Shown: positions 8,487 to 17,508 of the stretch, one piece after another
Layout: each line of letters starts with the position of its first letter
Position numbering within the stretch: the stretch's first letter is position 1
Source: Paenibacillus sp. FSL K6-1330
Lineage (GTDB): Bacteria > Bacillota > Bacilli > Paenibacillales > Paenibacillaceae
Reading direction: 5' to 3'
NCBI RefSeq assembly: GCF_037976825.1
Contig: NZ_CP150269.1
Coordinates: forward strand, 1,593,501 to 1,657,500
DNA: 64,000 nucleotides
Position numbers and translations under genes: made by a program
The notes under the pieces: model-generated
The model's input: only the letters and a program-made list of their open reading frames with translations
The model's database searches: none
What the model was told of the DNA's origin: nothing

Positions 8487-8516
8487 TTGACGCCTCCTGT
8501 TAAATCCTATAGGATT
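8487..8516 (+). promoter_or_regulatory. promoter of the sugar ABC operon with palindrome over the -10
   Basis: TTGACG (8487-8492) and TAGGAT (8510-8515) are 17 bp apart. A perfect 14-bp palindrome, AATCCTATAGGATT (8503-8516), covers the -10, which is where a repressor operator would be expected. Ribosome-binding site and ATG follow at 8566. Confidence 0.45.
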
Positions 8517-8565
8517 ACTTGTATTAATAGTCGTCCTTTTAACGGAAAACAGGGGGAGAGAGAAC

Positions 8566-9687
8566 ATGAAAGGCAGTAAACATGTAAGGAAATTAACGAC
8601 GCTGGTGCTCGCGTTTATGATTGTCTTAACCGGTTGTGCCGAATCGGGCAGCGGTGGCGGGAACGGAGCCGGGAATCTGGCGGACAAGGTCGAGAACCTG
8701 CCGGCAGGCATCGCGGAGAAGGATCCTGTGAAATTGATGGTCGTCCGGAAAATCGGGGGCGATGATCATACGGCGCAATTTTTGGCAGGCGCAAAGCAGG
8801 AAGGCGAGGCACTCGGGTTTAAGGTAGATACCTTCTCGGCGAACGGGGATTCCGCCAAATTCCATGATGCGATCGCCCAGGCCATTGACAGCGATTACGA
8901 TGGATTTATCATTTCGCACGGAGACGACCCTGCATCGGTTCAAGACGTGAAGAAGATTACGGATAAAGGGATTCCTGTCGTCACCTTTGACTCCCTGCCG
9001 GAGATCGGCGACATTGCAGGGGTAACCCAGACATCGCAGGATGACGAGCAGCTGGCGAAGCTGGCATTGGACAAACTGGTCGAAGAGCAAGGGCCGGAAG
9101 CCAACATTGTCTATCTCTGGGTAGACGGATTCCCGCCGATGGTGCGTCGTAATGCCGTATACCAGGAAACGCTGAAGAACAATCCGGGCATCAAGGAACT
9201 GGAGCGTTTCGGTGTAGCGAGTAACCAGACTTCACTGGAAACGCAAAATGCAGTATCCGCCATCCTGACGAAATATCCGAAGGGTGAGCTCGATGCGATC
9301 TTCGCTACCTGGGATGCCTTCGCCATCGGTGCAGCCAGAGCGCTAGAGGAAGCGGGACGTACCGAGGTTAAGATTTACGGCATCGACGTATCCAATGCAG
9401 ATTTGGAGCTGATTCAGAAGCAAGACAGCCCATGGGTGGCAACGGCTGCCGTGGATCCGAAAACGATCGGCGCAATCAACGTCCGTTTGCTTGCTAAAAA
9501 GATTGCCGGCGAGGAAACGCCTGCTACGGTCAATCTGGAGCCTGTATTGATCGAGCGCTCAGGCCTTGCCGGTGCAACCGAAGCGGTCAACATGGTCAAC
9601 CTGGCGGATATTATCCCTAGCTGGGGAACAAGCACCGAATTCGAAGAGGACTGGATGAAGGCGTTGAAAGAAGCAGGCGGCAAATAA
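8566..9687 (+). CDS. simple-sugar ABC transporter substrate-binding lipoprotein
   Basis: A 373-residue lipoprotein (lipobox LTGC, Cys24) of the periplasmic-binding-protein fold 4 family (ribose/xylose/galactose type). Family features are the opening VRKIGGDDHTAQFLAGAKQ, the DGFIISHGD loop and the later ATWDAFAIGAARALEEAG. It should capture a sugar outside the membrane and hand it to the ATPase and permease encoded downstream. AGGGGGAGAG precedes the ATG. A hairpin separates it from the ATPase gene and may favour expression of the binding protein. The sugar itself is not known; the AraR-like site upstream of the neighbouring gene weakly suggests a pentose. Confidence 0.9.
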   Translation: MKGSKHVRKLTTLVLAFMIVLTGCAESGSGGGNGAGNLADKVENLPAGIAEKDPVKLMVVRKIGGDDHTAQFLAGAKQEGEALGFKVDTFSANGDSAKFHDAIAQAIDSDYDGFIISHGDDPASVQDVKKITDKGIPVVTFDSLPEIGDIAGVTQTSQDDEQLAKLALDKLVEEQGPEANIVYLWVDGFPPMVRRNAVYQETLKNNPGIKELERFGVASNQTSLETQNAVSAILTKYPKGELDAIFATWDAFAIGAARALEEAGRTEVKIYGIDVSNADLELIQKQDSPWVATAAVDPKTIGAINVRLLAKKIAGEETPATVNLEPVLIERSGLAGATEAVNMVNLADIIPSWGTSTEFEEDWMKALKEAGGK

Positions 9688-9703
9688 ACAGCACGATTCA
9701 TAC

Positions 9704-9737
9704 AGGCGCTCTTGTCGGTCATCGATAAGGGCGCCCT
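9704..9737 (+). other. intercistronic hairpin between binding protein and ATPase genes
   Basis: Arms AGGCGCTCTTGTC and GATAAGGGCGCCCT pair over about 12 bp with one bulge and a G-T pair, around a 7-base loop. No T-run follows, so it is more likely an mRNA-stabilising or attenuating stem than a full terminator. It also argues against the TTG at 9712 as the start of the ATPase. Confidence 0.55.
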
Positions 9738-9756
9738 ATCCTATTTGAAGGGAAGA

Positions 9757-11322
9757 ATGCACTTGCGAAGCGTTATGGAGCCAACAACTGCCACATCGAC
9801 CGACGTGTCGGGTGCGGCACCCTTACTTCAAATGAAGCATATCTCGATCTCCTTTCCGGGTGTTAAGGCGTTGACCGATGTTGATTTTCAGACGACGGCG
9901 GGAACGGCCCATGCGTTGATCGGCGCGAATGGCGCAGGGAAATCTACATTAATGAAGATTCTATCGGGAGCTTACAACCATTACGAGGGCGAGATCTGGA
10001 TCAATGGGAGCAAGGTGCACATTCGTTCCCCGAAGGAAGCGAAGGACCTGGGCATTCAGATCGTCTATCAAGAGGTGGATACGGCGCTCATCCCGAACCT
10101 GACGGTCGGGGAGAACATTATGCTCGACCGGACGGTTCACGATATGGGCAAACGGCACTTGATCCACTGGAAAGAACTCCATCAGGAGGCCGAATCGATT
10201 CTTGCACGGATGAATATCCGGGTTCCCGGCAAGAAGCTGATTTCGGAGCTGACGCTGGCGGAGAAGCAGATGGTGCTGATCGCAAGAGCCGTCTCCAAGC
10301 AGTGCCGGATTCTGGTGCTGGACGAGCCGACCGCGCCGCTCAGCCACAGCGAGACGGATCAGTTGTTCAAGCTGGTGCGCAAGCTGAAGCAGGATGGGGT
10401 CGGCATTATTTTCATATCGCACCGGCTGCCGGAGCTGTATGAAATTTGCGATGATATTACGATCATGCGGGATGGTCAGCTAGTGAAGAGTGACCGCATT
10501 GCGAATATCGATCAGCCGAAAGTGGTGGAGTACATGCTGGGCTCCAAGATGGAGCAGCAGTTTCCCCACGTCGAGCGGGACATCGGCTCCACCTGGTTCG
10601 AGGTGAAGAAGATGTTTGACCCGGGCAAAATCAACGGCGTTGACCTGCACATCCGCAAAGGGGAGATCGTCGGTCTGGCTGGTCTGGTCGGGGCCGGGAA
10701 AACCGAGCTATGCCGAGCGATATTCGGAGCATCCGACACATCGACCGGCGAGATCACGCTGAACGGGAAAAAGCTGCGCATCCGCTCGCCGCATGATGCC
10801 GTATCGCAGGGCATTGCGCTGGTCCCCGAGGAGCGCCGCCGCGAAGGTGTCTTCGTGGAAGAAGCGGTGTCCGTCAATTTAACGGCTGCGGTGCTGTCCC
10901 GTTTTTCCAGATGGGGCTCCTGGCTTAGCTTCGGCAAGGAAAAGCAGGCGGCGAGGGAGATTATTCAGTCGCTCGGCATTAAGACCCCAAATGAGCGGGC
11001 CAGAGTGAGAAACCTGTCCGGGGGCAACCAGCAGAAGGTGGCGATCGGCAAGTGGCTGTTGGTCGACGCGGACGTGTATATTTTTGATGAGCCGACCAAA
11101 GGGGTTGACGTTGGCGCGAAGCGGGACATCTTCCATCTGGTGGCCGAGCTGGCCAAGCGGGGGAAATGCGTGCTGTACGCCTCAAGCGAGCTGTCCGAAA
11201 TCGTTGGCATCACGGATCGGGTATATGTGATGTATGACGGCGGCATCACGAAGGAGCTAACGACGCAGTCATCCAACGAAGAGGAAATATTGCTTTATTG
11301 CACAGGAGGCGTGTTGACATGA
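9757..11322 (+). CDS. sugar ABC transporter ATP-binding protein, RbsA/XylG type
   Basis: Twin-domain ATPase of the simple-sugar transporter. The first domain has Walker A GANGAGKST, Walker B VLDEPTAPLS and the LTLAEKQM signature. The second has the degenerate GLVGAGKTE, the LSGGNQQKV signature and FDEPTKGVD, as usual for RbsA. The frame is open from a TTG at 9712, but that codon lies inside the hairpin. ATG 9757 (shown) or TTG 9763, with GGGAAG just upstream, is more likely, giving about 520 residues. It overlaps the permease start by ATGA. Confidence 0.9.
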   Translation: MHLRSVMEPTTATSTDVSGAAPLLQMKHISISFPGVKALTDVDFQTTAGTAHALIGANGAGKSTLMKILSGAYNHYEGEIWINGSKVHIRSPKEAKDLGIQIVYQEVDTALIPNLTVGENIMLDRTVHDMGKRHLIHWKELHQEAESILARMNIRVPGKKLISELTLAEKQMVLIARAVSKQCRILVLDEPTAPLSHSETDQLFKLVRKLKQDGVGIIFISHRLPELYEICDDITIMRDGQLVKSDRIANIDQPKVVEYMLGSKMEQQFPHVERDIGSTWFEVKKMFDPGKINGVDLHIRKGEIVGLAGLVGAGKTELCRAIFGASDTSTGEITLNGKKLRIRSPHDAVSQGIALVPEERRREGVFVEEAVSVNLTAAVLSRFSRWGSWLSFGKEKQAAREIIQSLGIKTPNERARVRNLSGGNQQKVAIGKWLLVDADVYIFDEPTKGVDVGAKRDIFHLVAELAKRGKCVLYASSELSEIVGITDRVYVMYDGGITKELTTQSSNEEEILLYCTGGVLT

Positions 11323-12314
11323 ATACAGCAAGACCTGTTAAGGAGAAGCCGGCGGCTAGTTTTGCTTTTGATTTTCTTTATAAATACGGTACGTTGATTA
11401 CGGTATTTGTACTTATTCTCATATTCGGGACCGTCGCCGACAACTTTTTGAATACAAGCAACATTATTAACATACTCCGTTCGATCTCGATCGTGACGAT
11501 CATTGCCGTCGGGCTGACCGTATCGCTGGCCGTTGGCGGCTTTGACCTGTCTGTCGGCTCGACGGCTTCCCTGGCGAACGCGTTGGTCATTTCCATGTTT
11601 GTCTGGCACGGGCAAAATATCGGCATCGGCATTGGTATCACGCTGCTGTTCTGCCTGGTTGTGGGGTTGATTAACGCCTTCCTGGTCATCAATTTCAAAA
11701 TTGACGATATGCTGATGACGTTGGCCACGATGTTTATCTTTCAGGGCGTTGCGCTCACGTATACCCGCGGCGCTACCATTTCCCAGAATATGATCCTGCC
11801 GAGCGGAGATTTTGCCACCGGTAAAATTCCGGCGGTGTTTGAGAAGATTGGGCAAGTGCCATGGATCATTATCATTATGGTTCTCGTCGTCCTCGTCGTC
11901 CATCTGTTCCTGACCTATACCAAACACGGACGGTATATGTATATGATCGGAGGCAACCGTGAAGCAGCGGCTTTATCCGGGATTCCGGTGAGCAAATACC
12001 GTTTGCTTGCTTATCTGGTTTCTGCATTGTTTGCCGCCATCGGCGGCATTATCCTCGGGGCACGCGTCATGACGGCAGAAGTCAACTCCGGCGGACCTTA
12101 TCTGATGGATGCCGTCGCCGCGACTTTCATCGGATACTCCGTATTCGGAGCCGGCAAGCCCAACGCGCTCGGGACCTTTGTCGGCGCCGTGTTAATCGGT
12201 ATATTGCAAAATGGCCTGATCATGCTGTCCGTGCCGTATTATGCGATGGATATCGTGAAGGGCGCCGTGCTGGCGTTGGCGCTTGCTTTAACCTACTATA
12301 AGAAGCGGCATTGA
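11319..12314 (+). CDS. sugar ABC transporter permease, RbsC type
   Basis: A 331-residue multi-helix membrane protein of the BPD_transp_2 family, forming the channel for the sugar. Typical features are the GLTVSLAVGGFDLSVGS loop, the MYMIGGNREAAALSGIPV stretch and the ATFIGYSVFGAGKPN region. The start chosen is the ATG overlapping the ATPase stop (ATGA), with AGGAGG 9 bp upstream, rather than an in-frame TTG at 11298. It is the last gene of the operon, followed by a terminator. Confidence 0.92.
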   Translation: MNTARPVKEKPAASFAFDFLYKYGTLITVFVLILIFGTVADNFLNTSNIINILRSISIVTIIAVGLTVSLAVGGFDLSVGSTASLANALVISMFVWHGQNIGIGIGITLLFCLVVGLINAFLVINFKIDDMLMTLATMFIFQGVALTYTRGATISQNMILPSGDFATGKIPAVFEKIGQVPWIIIIMVLVVLVVHLFLTYTKHGRYMYMIGGNREAAALSGIPVSKYRLLAYLVSALFAAIGGIILGARVMTAEVNSGGPYLMDAVAATFIGYSVFGAGKPNALGTFVGAVLIGILQNGLIMLSVPYYAMDIVKGAVLALALALTYYKKRH

Positions 12315-12366
12315 TCGCTTAAGCTGCGCTTTCTGTAACCGAACTTTGTTCCATTCATACTTATCG

Positions 12367-12415
12367 AGACCATCCCTCCAGTGTCCCAACTTCGGAGTGG
12401 GCGGTCTTTTTTCAT
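12367..12415 (+). terminator. terminator of the sugar ABC operon
   Basis: GACC..CCCTCC pairs imperfectly with GGAGTGGGCGGTC, followed by T6. Confidence 0.7.
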
Positions 12416-12603
12416 GACTAGCAGCATTTAGACAACCGATGGGATAAGCAAAATTTCAAGCCTTATTCTACGGGCGAATTCGGCGGATTATCCATGATTT
12501 GGTTATTTAGTTGACGGACCCAACTTGTATTCATTATCCTTGATAGAAGACTGATTATAATTGTACATACATTTGCCTCGTATAAAGAGAAAGGGGACTC
12601 ATC

Positions 12604-13059
12604 ATGAAAAAAACAACCTTCATACAACCGGATCCCATGACTTGGCTGGACACATTTCACTTTGAAATTCCGATAAAGATAAGGTATTGCGAAACGGATA
12701 TGCTGGGTCATGTCAATAACGTCAGTTATTTCATGTATTTTGAGCAGGGACGCATTGAGTACTTCGAGAACCTGGGATTGACCGAGGATCTGTTCAGCGA
12801 CAAAAAGGTGTCGGTGGTTGCGGATCTGGAATGCCAGTATCTTGCTCAAATGTATCTGAAGGACCCGCTTAAGCTTCATGTCCGGGTGGCTGAGATCGGG
12901 CGTTCCTCCATGGACGTCCAATATGCGATCGTGGTGGATGGCACCTTAAAAGCGGCCGGTCGCGGAACCATTGTCCTCATCGATACCGCGTCAGGCAAGA
13001 GCACACCGATTCCGGATTCGGCACGCGAGCGAATTTCGACGTTTGAAGGATGGATGTAA
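12604..13059 (+). CDS. acyl-CoA thioesterase, 4HBT/YbgC-like hot-dog fold
   Basis: A 151-residue single hot-dog domain. The segment RYCETDMLGHVNNVSYFMYF holds the family motif with the catalytic Asp and the GHVNN turn. Such enzymes hydrolyse acyl-CoA thioesters in the cytoplasm. Substrate chain is not predictable. AAGGGG lies ahead of the ATG, and a TATAAT is seen at 12556-12561 without a clear -35. It is followed after 49 bp by an oxidoreductase gene, probably in the same operon. Confidence 0.85.
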   Translation: MKKTTFIQPDPMTWLDTFHFEIPIKIRYCETDMLGHVNNVSYFMYFEQGRIEYFENLGLTEDLFSDKKVSVVADLECQYLAQMYLKDPLKLHVRVAEIGRSSMDVQYAIVVDGTLKAAGRGTIVLIDTASGKSTPIPDSARERISTFEGWM

Positions 13060-13108
13060 CGAAAGCGAAAGATCAATCATAATCAAATAAGAAGGGAAGG
13101 GATTAGGG

Positions 13109-14107
13109 ATGAACATCCGTTTTGCCGTTATCGGCACAAACTGGATTACCGAGCGGTTTCTCCAAGCTGCTCTGGAGACGGAAGAATTTATTCTTGCTGC
13201 CGTATACTCTCGTACAGAAGAGAAGGGAAAGGCTTTTGCGGCCAAGTACGCGGATCCCAAAGTGTACACGGATCTTGTGACGATGCTGCAGGATGACGAG
13301 ATTGATGCGGTGTACATTGCGAGCCCGAATTCCTATCACGTCGATCAGGCGATATTATGCATGAACCACGGAAAGCATGTTCTCTGCGAGAAGCCGATGG
13401 CTTCTAACGCAGTCGAAGTGTCCTCCATGATTGAAGCTGCGAAGAATAACAACGTTCTGCTAATGGAAGCCCTGAAGTCGACGTTGATGCCGAATTTCAA
13501 GACCGTCAGGGACAACCTGTACAAGCTGGGTCCGATTCGGCGTTATTTTGCAAGCTATTGCCAATACTCCTCCCGTTATGATGCGTACAAGCAGGGGACG
13601 GTACTCAATGCATTTAATCCCGAATATTCCAACGGTTCACTCATGGATCTGGGGATTTATTGCCTGTACCCGATGGTCACCCTGTTCGGTAAACCGGGCT
13701 CCGTCAAAGCTTCGGGTTATATGCTATCCTCCGGGGTTGATGGCGAGGGCAGTCTGTTGTTGTCCTATCCCGAGATGGATGCCGTTATCATGCACTCCAA
13801 GATCAGCGATTCCTATGCCCCTGCCGAAATCCAGGGCGAGAACGGCACGATGATTATCGACAAGATCAATCAGCCTTACGATGTGAAGATCCATTACAGA
13901 GACGGCACCATTGAGAACGTCACCCAACTGCAGACCCATGAATCGATGTATTATGAAGCTCGGGAATTTATCGATTTAATCCAATGCGGCGAAAGGGAAA
14001 GTGCAATCAATACCCATGCCAACTCACTCATTACGGCTGAAATCATGCAGGAAGCCAGACGTCAGGTCGGACTGCGGTATCCGGCCGATTCCCGCACCGA
14101 TATATGA
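13109..14107 (+). CDS. Gfo/Idh/MocA-family NAD(P)-dependent oxidoreductase
   Basis: A 332-residue protein with an N-terminal Rossmann fold (FAVIGTNWITERF; the usual GxGxxG is altered to GTNWIT) and the catalytic CEKP motif near residue 97. The C-terminal half is the GFO_IDH_MocA beta-sheet domain. These enzymes oxidise or reduce sugars, inositols or related polyols. A second member lies at 51927. AAGGGAAGGGA precedes the ATG. Substrate is unknown. Confidence 0.88.
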   Translation: MNIRFAVIGTNWITERFLQAALETEEFILAAVYSRTEEKGKAFAAKYADPKVYTDLVTMLQDDEIDAVYIASPNSYHVDQAILCMNHGKHVLCEKPMASNAVEVSSMIEAAKNNNVLLMEALKSTLMPNFKTVRDNLYKLGPIRRYFASYCQYSSRYDAYKQGTVLNAFNPEYSNGSLMDLGIYCLYPMVTLFGKPGSVKASGYMLSSGVDGEGSLLLSYPEMDAVIMHSKISDSYAPAEIQGENGTMIIDKINQPYDVKIHYRDGTIENVTQLQTHESMYYEAREFIDLIQCGERESAINTHANSLITAEIMQEARRQVGLRYPADSRTDI

Positions 14108-14110
14108 TAT

Positions 14111-14169
14111 TTGTCATACTCCCGAAATGACGTTTATGACTACGACACGCGTGACATTCTAACTATAAT
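14111..14169 (+). promoter_or_regulatory. des promoter with repeated ATGAC/GTCAT boxes (DesR operator candidates)
   Basis: GTCAT at 14113-14117, ATGAC at 14127-14131 and again at 14136-14140, and GTGACA at 14151-14156 lie just upstream of TATAAT (14164-14169). No good -35 hexamer stands 17 bp before the -10, as expected for an activator-dependent promoter. DesR is the obvious candidate because its gene is downstream, but the match to its known sites was not checked. Confidence 0.45.
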
Positions 14170-14233
14170 TAAGTTAGACAAGTGCGTGATACATGTATAA
14201 CGTCCTTGCGCCATTTCGAGGAGGAAGACAACT

Positions 14234-15310
14234 ATGGCTAAACCCGATAACAAACTATCCAGCTTAAAGAAGAACGTTGCCCCTTATGAGGAAATTGACA
14301 CAAAGGCGAGTATTGGTCAGCTTTTCAATACACTGGTTCCCTTGATATTGCTATGGTATGCAGCTTATTTAAGCCTATCCGTATCGTACTGGCTTACCAT
14401 TCCCATAGCGGTTATTGCATCGGGGTTTGTTGTCCGGACGTTTATCATATTCCATGACTGCTGTCACGGATCTTTCTTCAAAAGCCGCAAGGCGAACAAA
14501 ATTCTCGGCACGATTACAGGCGTAATTACATTGTGCCCTTACGAGCAATGGAAGAACACGCACGCGATTCATCACGCGACGAGCAGCAATCTCGATAAGC
14601 GTGGAATCGGCGATATGTGGGTATTAACCGTTGAAGAGTATGGAGCGGCTTCTTTTTGGCAGCGTTTATACTACCGGGTATACCGCAATCCGATCGTGAT
14701 GTTTGGACTGGGTCCTATCGCCATTTTTCTGGTATCTTATCGTTTCAACCGCAAAGGCGCGAGACGCAAGGAGAAGATCAGTAACTATATAACGAATATT
14801 TCGATTGTTGCGCTGTATGCATTACTGTGCTGGGCGATTGGATGGCAGGCGTTTCTGCTCGTTCAAGCTCCTATCTTTATGGTATCGGGGATGCTTGGCA
14901 TTTGGTTGTTCTATGTACAGCATCAATTCGAAGAAACGTACTACGAGCATGATGAAGAGTGGAGTTATATCAATGCAGCCGTAGAAGGCAGCTCTTATTA
15001 CAAACTTCCGAAGGTTCTGCAATGGATTACGGGTAACATCGGCTTCCATCACGTTCACCATCTTAGTCCGAAGGTTCCTAATTATAACCTGGAGAAGGCC
15101 CATGAAGCCGCTCCTCCGCTGCAAAAGGCAACAACGATTACGCTCAAGACCAGTCTGAAGTCTATTCGTTTCCGTCTGTGGGATGAAGAGAAAAAGGTGT
15201 TCGTCACGTTTAGGGAAGCCAAGAAGTCGCTCCGTAAACCGCAGGAATCGGTATTGGCGAAAGCCGAGAAGAGCCTGGCGAGCAGCAGACCTAGAGTGCA
15301 GGGCGAGTAA
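14234..15310 (+). CDS. des: membrane fatty-acid (phospholipid acyl) desaturase
   Basis: A 358-residue di-iron membrane desaturase. The three histidine boxes are complete: HDCCH (74-78), HAIHH (110-114) and HHVHH (272-276), among four to six hydrophobic helices. In Bacillus subtilis the homologue Des introduces a double bond into phospholipid acyl chains on cooling. The enzyme is followed by desK and desR, the same set as in Bacillus, which strengthens the assignment. GAGGAGG precedes the ATG. Confidence 0.9.
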   Translation: MAKPDNKLSSLKKNVAPYEEIDTKASIGQLFNTLVPLILLWYAAYLSLSVSYWLTIPIAVIASGFVVRTFIIFHDCCHGSFFKSRKANKILGTITGVITLCPYEQWKNTHAIHHATSSNLDKRGIGDMWVLTVEEYGAASFWQRLYYRVYRNPIVMFGLGPIAIFLVSYRFNRKGARRKEKISNYITNISIVALYALLCWAIGWQAFLLVQAPIFMVSGMLGIWLFYVQHQFEETYYEHDEEWSYINAAVEGSSYYKLPKVLQWITGNIGFHHVHHLSPKVPNYNLEKAHEAAPPLQKATTITLKTSLKSIRFRLWDEEKKVFVTFREAKKSLRKPQESVLAKAEKSLASSRPRVQGE

Positions 15311-15408
15311 TTCCGTTCGAGACGAGGTTATAATAGAAATGAATAAGAATACGGGTCCGTTATGTAGAAATGAGGACTAAAGCTTGAACCGACAGAAGGT
15401 GGGACTCC

Positions 15409-16542
15409 ATGCAGAAATGGTATCAGATATTTCATAAAAGTACGGGGCTGAGCCCTTATGTATGGGTCGTCTTCTACATCCTTCCGTTTTATTTCATCTT
15501 CCGTTCGACCTCTACCTACCAGGTTGTCTTCGGAACACTGATGATTGTGATGTTCTTCGCCTTCTATGTGCTTTCATTTCTGGCCAAAGGCTGGCTCGTC
15601 TACTTCTGGACGAGTCTGCAAATTTTAATATCGATTACGATGTCATTGGTATTCGGGTATATCTATTTCTCGTTGTTCCTCGCATTTTTCATCGGGAACA
15701 TCAAGAATAAAGCGGGGTTTATCACGCTGTACTCCATCCATCTGGTCACGACCATCATTACGGTCAATTATGGATTGTTAACGCGGAATCCGTTCTTTAT
15801 CACACAGCTGCCATTTATGCTTGTCAGTGTAGTCGGGGTGATTCTGCTGCCCGTGACGAACTATAACCGGAATAAGAATGATCAGCTGCAGGGTCAGCTG
15901 GAGGATGCCAACAAACGGATTTCGGAACTGGTGAAGCTGGAGGAACGTCAGCGGATAGCCCGCGATCTGCATGATACGCTCGGACAGAAGCTGTCTCTCA
16001 TCGGCCTCAAAAGTGATTTGGCCGGTAAATTGATGACGCAAGATACGGAAAGAGCTCAGGCCGAGATCAACGATGTACGCCAGACGGCCAGAACGGCACT
16101 CCAGGAAGTGCGTGAGATGGTGACACGGATGCGGGGGACCCGGCTCACGGATGAAATTTTCCGCATTCAGCAAATTCTAAAGGCTGCCCAGATTGAATTA
16201 AATTTTGAGGGAACGTTGGAGCCGGAAAATCTGTCGTTAATGAATGAAAATGTGATCAGCATGTGCCTGAAAGAGGCCGTGAATAACATAGTGAAACATA
16301 GCAATGCTACGGTGTGCTCCATTGTGATCGAATCCACGGAAACGGATCTGGTTGCGAGGGTGAAGGACAATGGAACAGGGTTCGTGACCGATGCGAGAAA
16401 CCGCGGAAATGGACTGCGGGGAATGAGAGAGCGGCTTGAATTCGTAAACGGAAGCATGGAGCTCACTTCCGGCGAGGGGACTACGCTGGTCCTTCGTGTA
16501 CCTAATGTGCTCAGAATGCCGGATAAGGAGGCGGGAATATGA
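15409..16542 (+). CDS. desK: DesK-type sensor histidine kinase
   Basis: A 377-residue membrane thermosensor. The N-terminal ~150 residues hold four to five hydrophobic helices. A coiled linker follows, then the HisKA_3 helix ERQRIARDLHDTLGQKLSL with His188, the same position as the phospho-acceptor of Bacillus subtilis DesK, and a HATPase domain (NNIVKHSNAT, DNGTGF, GLRGMRERL). It would phosphorylate DesR when membrane order rises and act as phosphatase otherwise. Its stop overlaps the desR start by ATGA. Confidence 0.92.
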   Translation: MQKWYQIFHKSTGLSPYVWVVFYILPFYFIFRSTSTYQVVFGTLMIVMFFAFYVLSFLAKGWLVYFWTSLQILISITMSLVFGYIYFSLFLAFFIGNIKNKAGFITLYSIHLVTTIITVNYGLLTRNPFFITQLPFMLVSVVGVILLPVTNYNRNKNDQLQGQLEDANKRISELVKLEERQRIARDLHDTLGQKLSLIGLKSDLAGKLMTQDTERAQAEINDVRQTARTALQEVREMVTRMRGTRLTDEIFRIQQILKAAQIELNFEGTLEPENLSLMNENVISMCLKEAVNNIVKHSNATVCSIVIESTETDLVARVKDNGTGFVTDARNRGNGLRGMRERLEFVNGSMELTSGEGTTLVLRVPNVLRMPDKEAGI

Positions 16543-17141
16543 TCCGAATTGTCATAGCCGAAGATCAGCGATTGCTGCTTGGAGCCCTGGCCTCACTGCT
16601 TGATCTGGAAGAAGATATGCAAGTGGTCGGGACGGCAGGGAACGGGAAGGATGCCGTACAGCTTGTCAAACTTCATAAACCGGATATCTGTATCATGGAT
16701 ATTGAGATGCCGATGATGAACGGACTTGAGGCTGCCGAAGAACTAAAGGGCTTTGGCTGCAAGGTAATGATCTTGACGACCTTTGCCCGGCCGGGGTATT
16801 TCGAGCGTGCCGTGAAGGCCGGCGCCAACGCCTACCTGCTTAAGGACAGCCCAAGCGAGGAACTGGCTGCATCCATTCGGAGCATTATGGCAGGCAGACG
16901 AATATACGCCTCCGAGCTGGTGGATGAAGCGTATTCCGGTGAAGAGAATCCGCTGACGGAGCGGGAAAAGGAAGTGCTGGGCCTGATAGCGGACGGCAAG
17001 AATACGAAGGAAATTGCCAACCAGCTGTTTATTACGACAGGTACCGTGCGGAATTATATTTCCGTTATTCTTGATAAGCTTGGCGTCAGCAACCGGATCG
17101 AAGCAATCACGCGTTTTAAAGAAAAAGGTTGGTTTAAATAA
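16539..17141 (+). CDS. desR: DesR-type response regulator (NarL/LuxR family)
   Basis: A 200-residue regulator with a receiver domain (acidic pocket ED8-9, phospho-acceptor Asp54, Lys in LLKDSPS) and a C-terminal LuxR-type helix-turn-helix (LTEREKEVLGLIADG, then TVRNYISVILDKLGV). Length and key residues match Bacillus subtilis DesR, which activates des. It is the last gene of the des-desK-desR set, followed by a terminator. Confidence 0.93.
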   Translation: MIRIVIAEDQRLLLGALASLLDLEEDMQVVGTAGNGKDAVQLVKLHKPDICIMDIEMPMMNGLEAAEELKGFGCKVMILTTFARPGYFERAVKAGANAYLLKDSPSEELAASIRSIMAGRRIYASELVDEAYSGEENPLTEREKEVLGLIADGKNTKEIANQLFITTGTVRNYISVILDKLGVSNRIEAITRFKEKGWFK

Positions 17142-17156
17142 TTAAATAAATATAGC

Positions 17157-17194
17157 CGGAAGCCCCGTGGTTGCAGCCACCGGGCTTCTTTTTC
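17157..17194 (+). terminator. terminator of the des-desKR set
   Basis: GGAAGCCCCGTGG and CCACCGGGCTTC arms with a TTGCAG loop and T5. The following 17195-17434 is very AT-rich and shows no gene or known riboswitch. Confidence 0.88.
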
Positions 17195-17434
17195 GTGTGG
17201 ATAAAGAGCAAGGGATAGCCTGGAAAATCCATTTTGATTCGCGATATATGTATTTTTTTACCTGATGTATTATTCGTTTTTATGCATAAATATTCATTAT
17301 CTTTTGTGTGGTAAATTATTTGGATATAATTTATATTTTTTGGAAACCATAAAATCACTAATAAAATTAAGCCTGTACTTTATGTAAATAATGTAGTATC
17401 TATTGGGCTATCAAGCAAGAATATTGCTGTTGCT

Positions 17435-17463
17435 TTGTAAATGTATGCATTTTTATGTATAAT
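17435..17463 (+). promoter_or_regulatory. promoter of the K+/H+ antiporter gene
   Basis: TTGTAA (17435-17440), 17-bp spacer and a perfect TATAAT (17458-17463), 46 bp before the ATG. It shows that an upstream ATG at 17455 cannot be the start. Confidence 0.6.
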
Positions 17464-17508
17464 AGGAATGATTGCCCGAAGTCAAATTTGAGGAGGAGGA
17501 GGTCTTCT

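Noticed and set aside
9712..9756. TTG 9712 as start of the RbsA-type gene
   Set aside because: The codon is within the intercistronic hairpin and lacks a ribosome-binding site; later starts fit better.
12463..12921. 152-codon open frame antisense to the thioesterase
   Set aside because: It overlaps a well-supported gene on the other strand and shows no family motif.
17195..17434. c-di-AMP riboswitch before khtU
   Set aside because: I looked for the conserved ydaO-type elements and saw none; the stretch is simply AT-rich.
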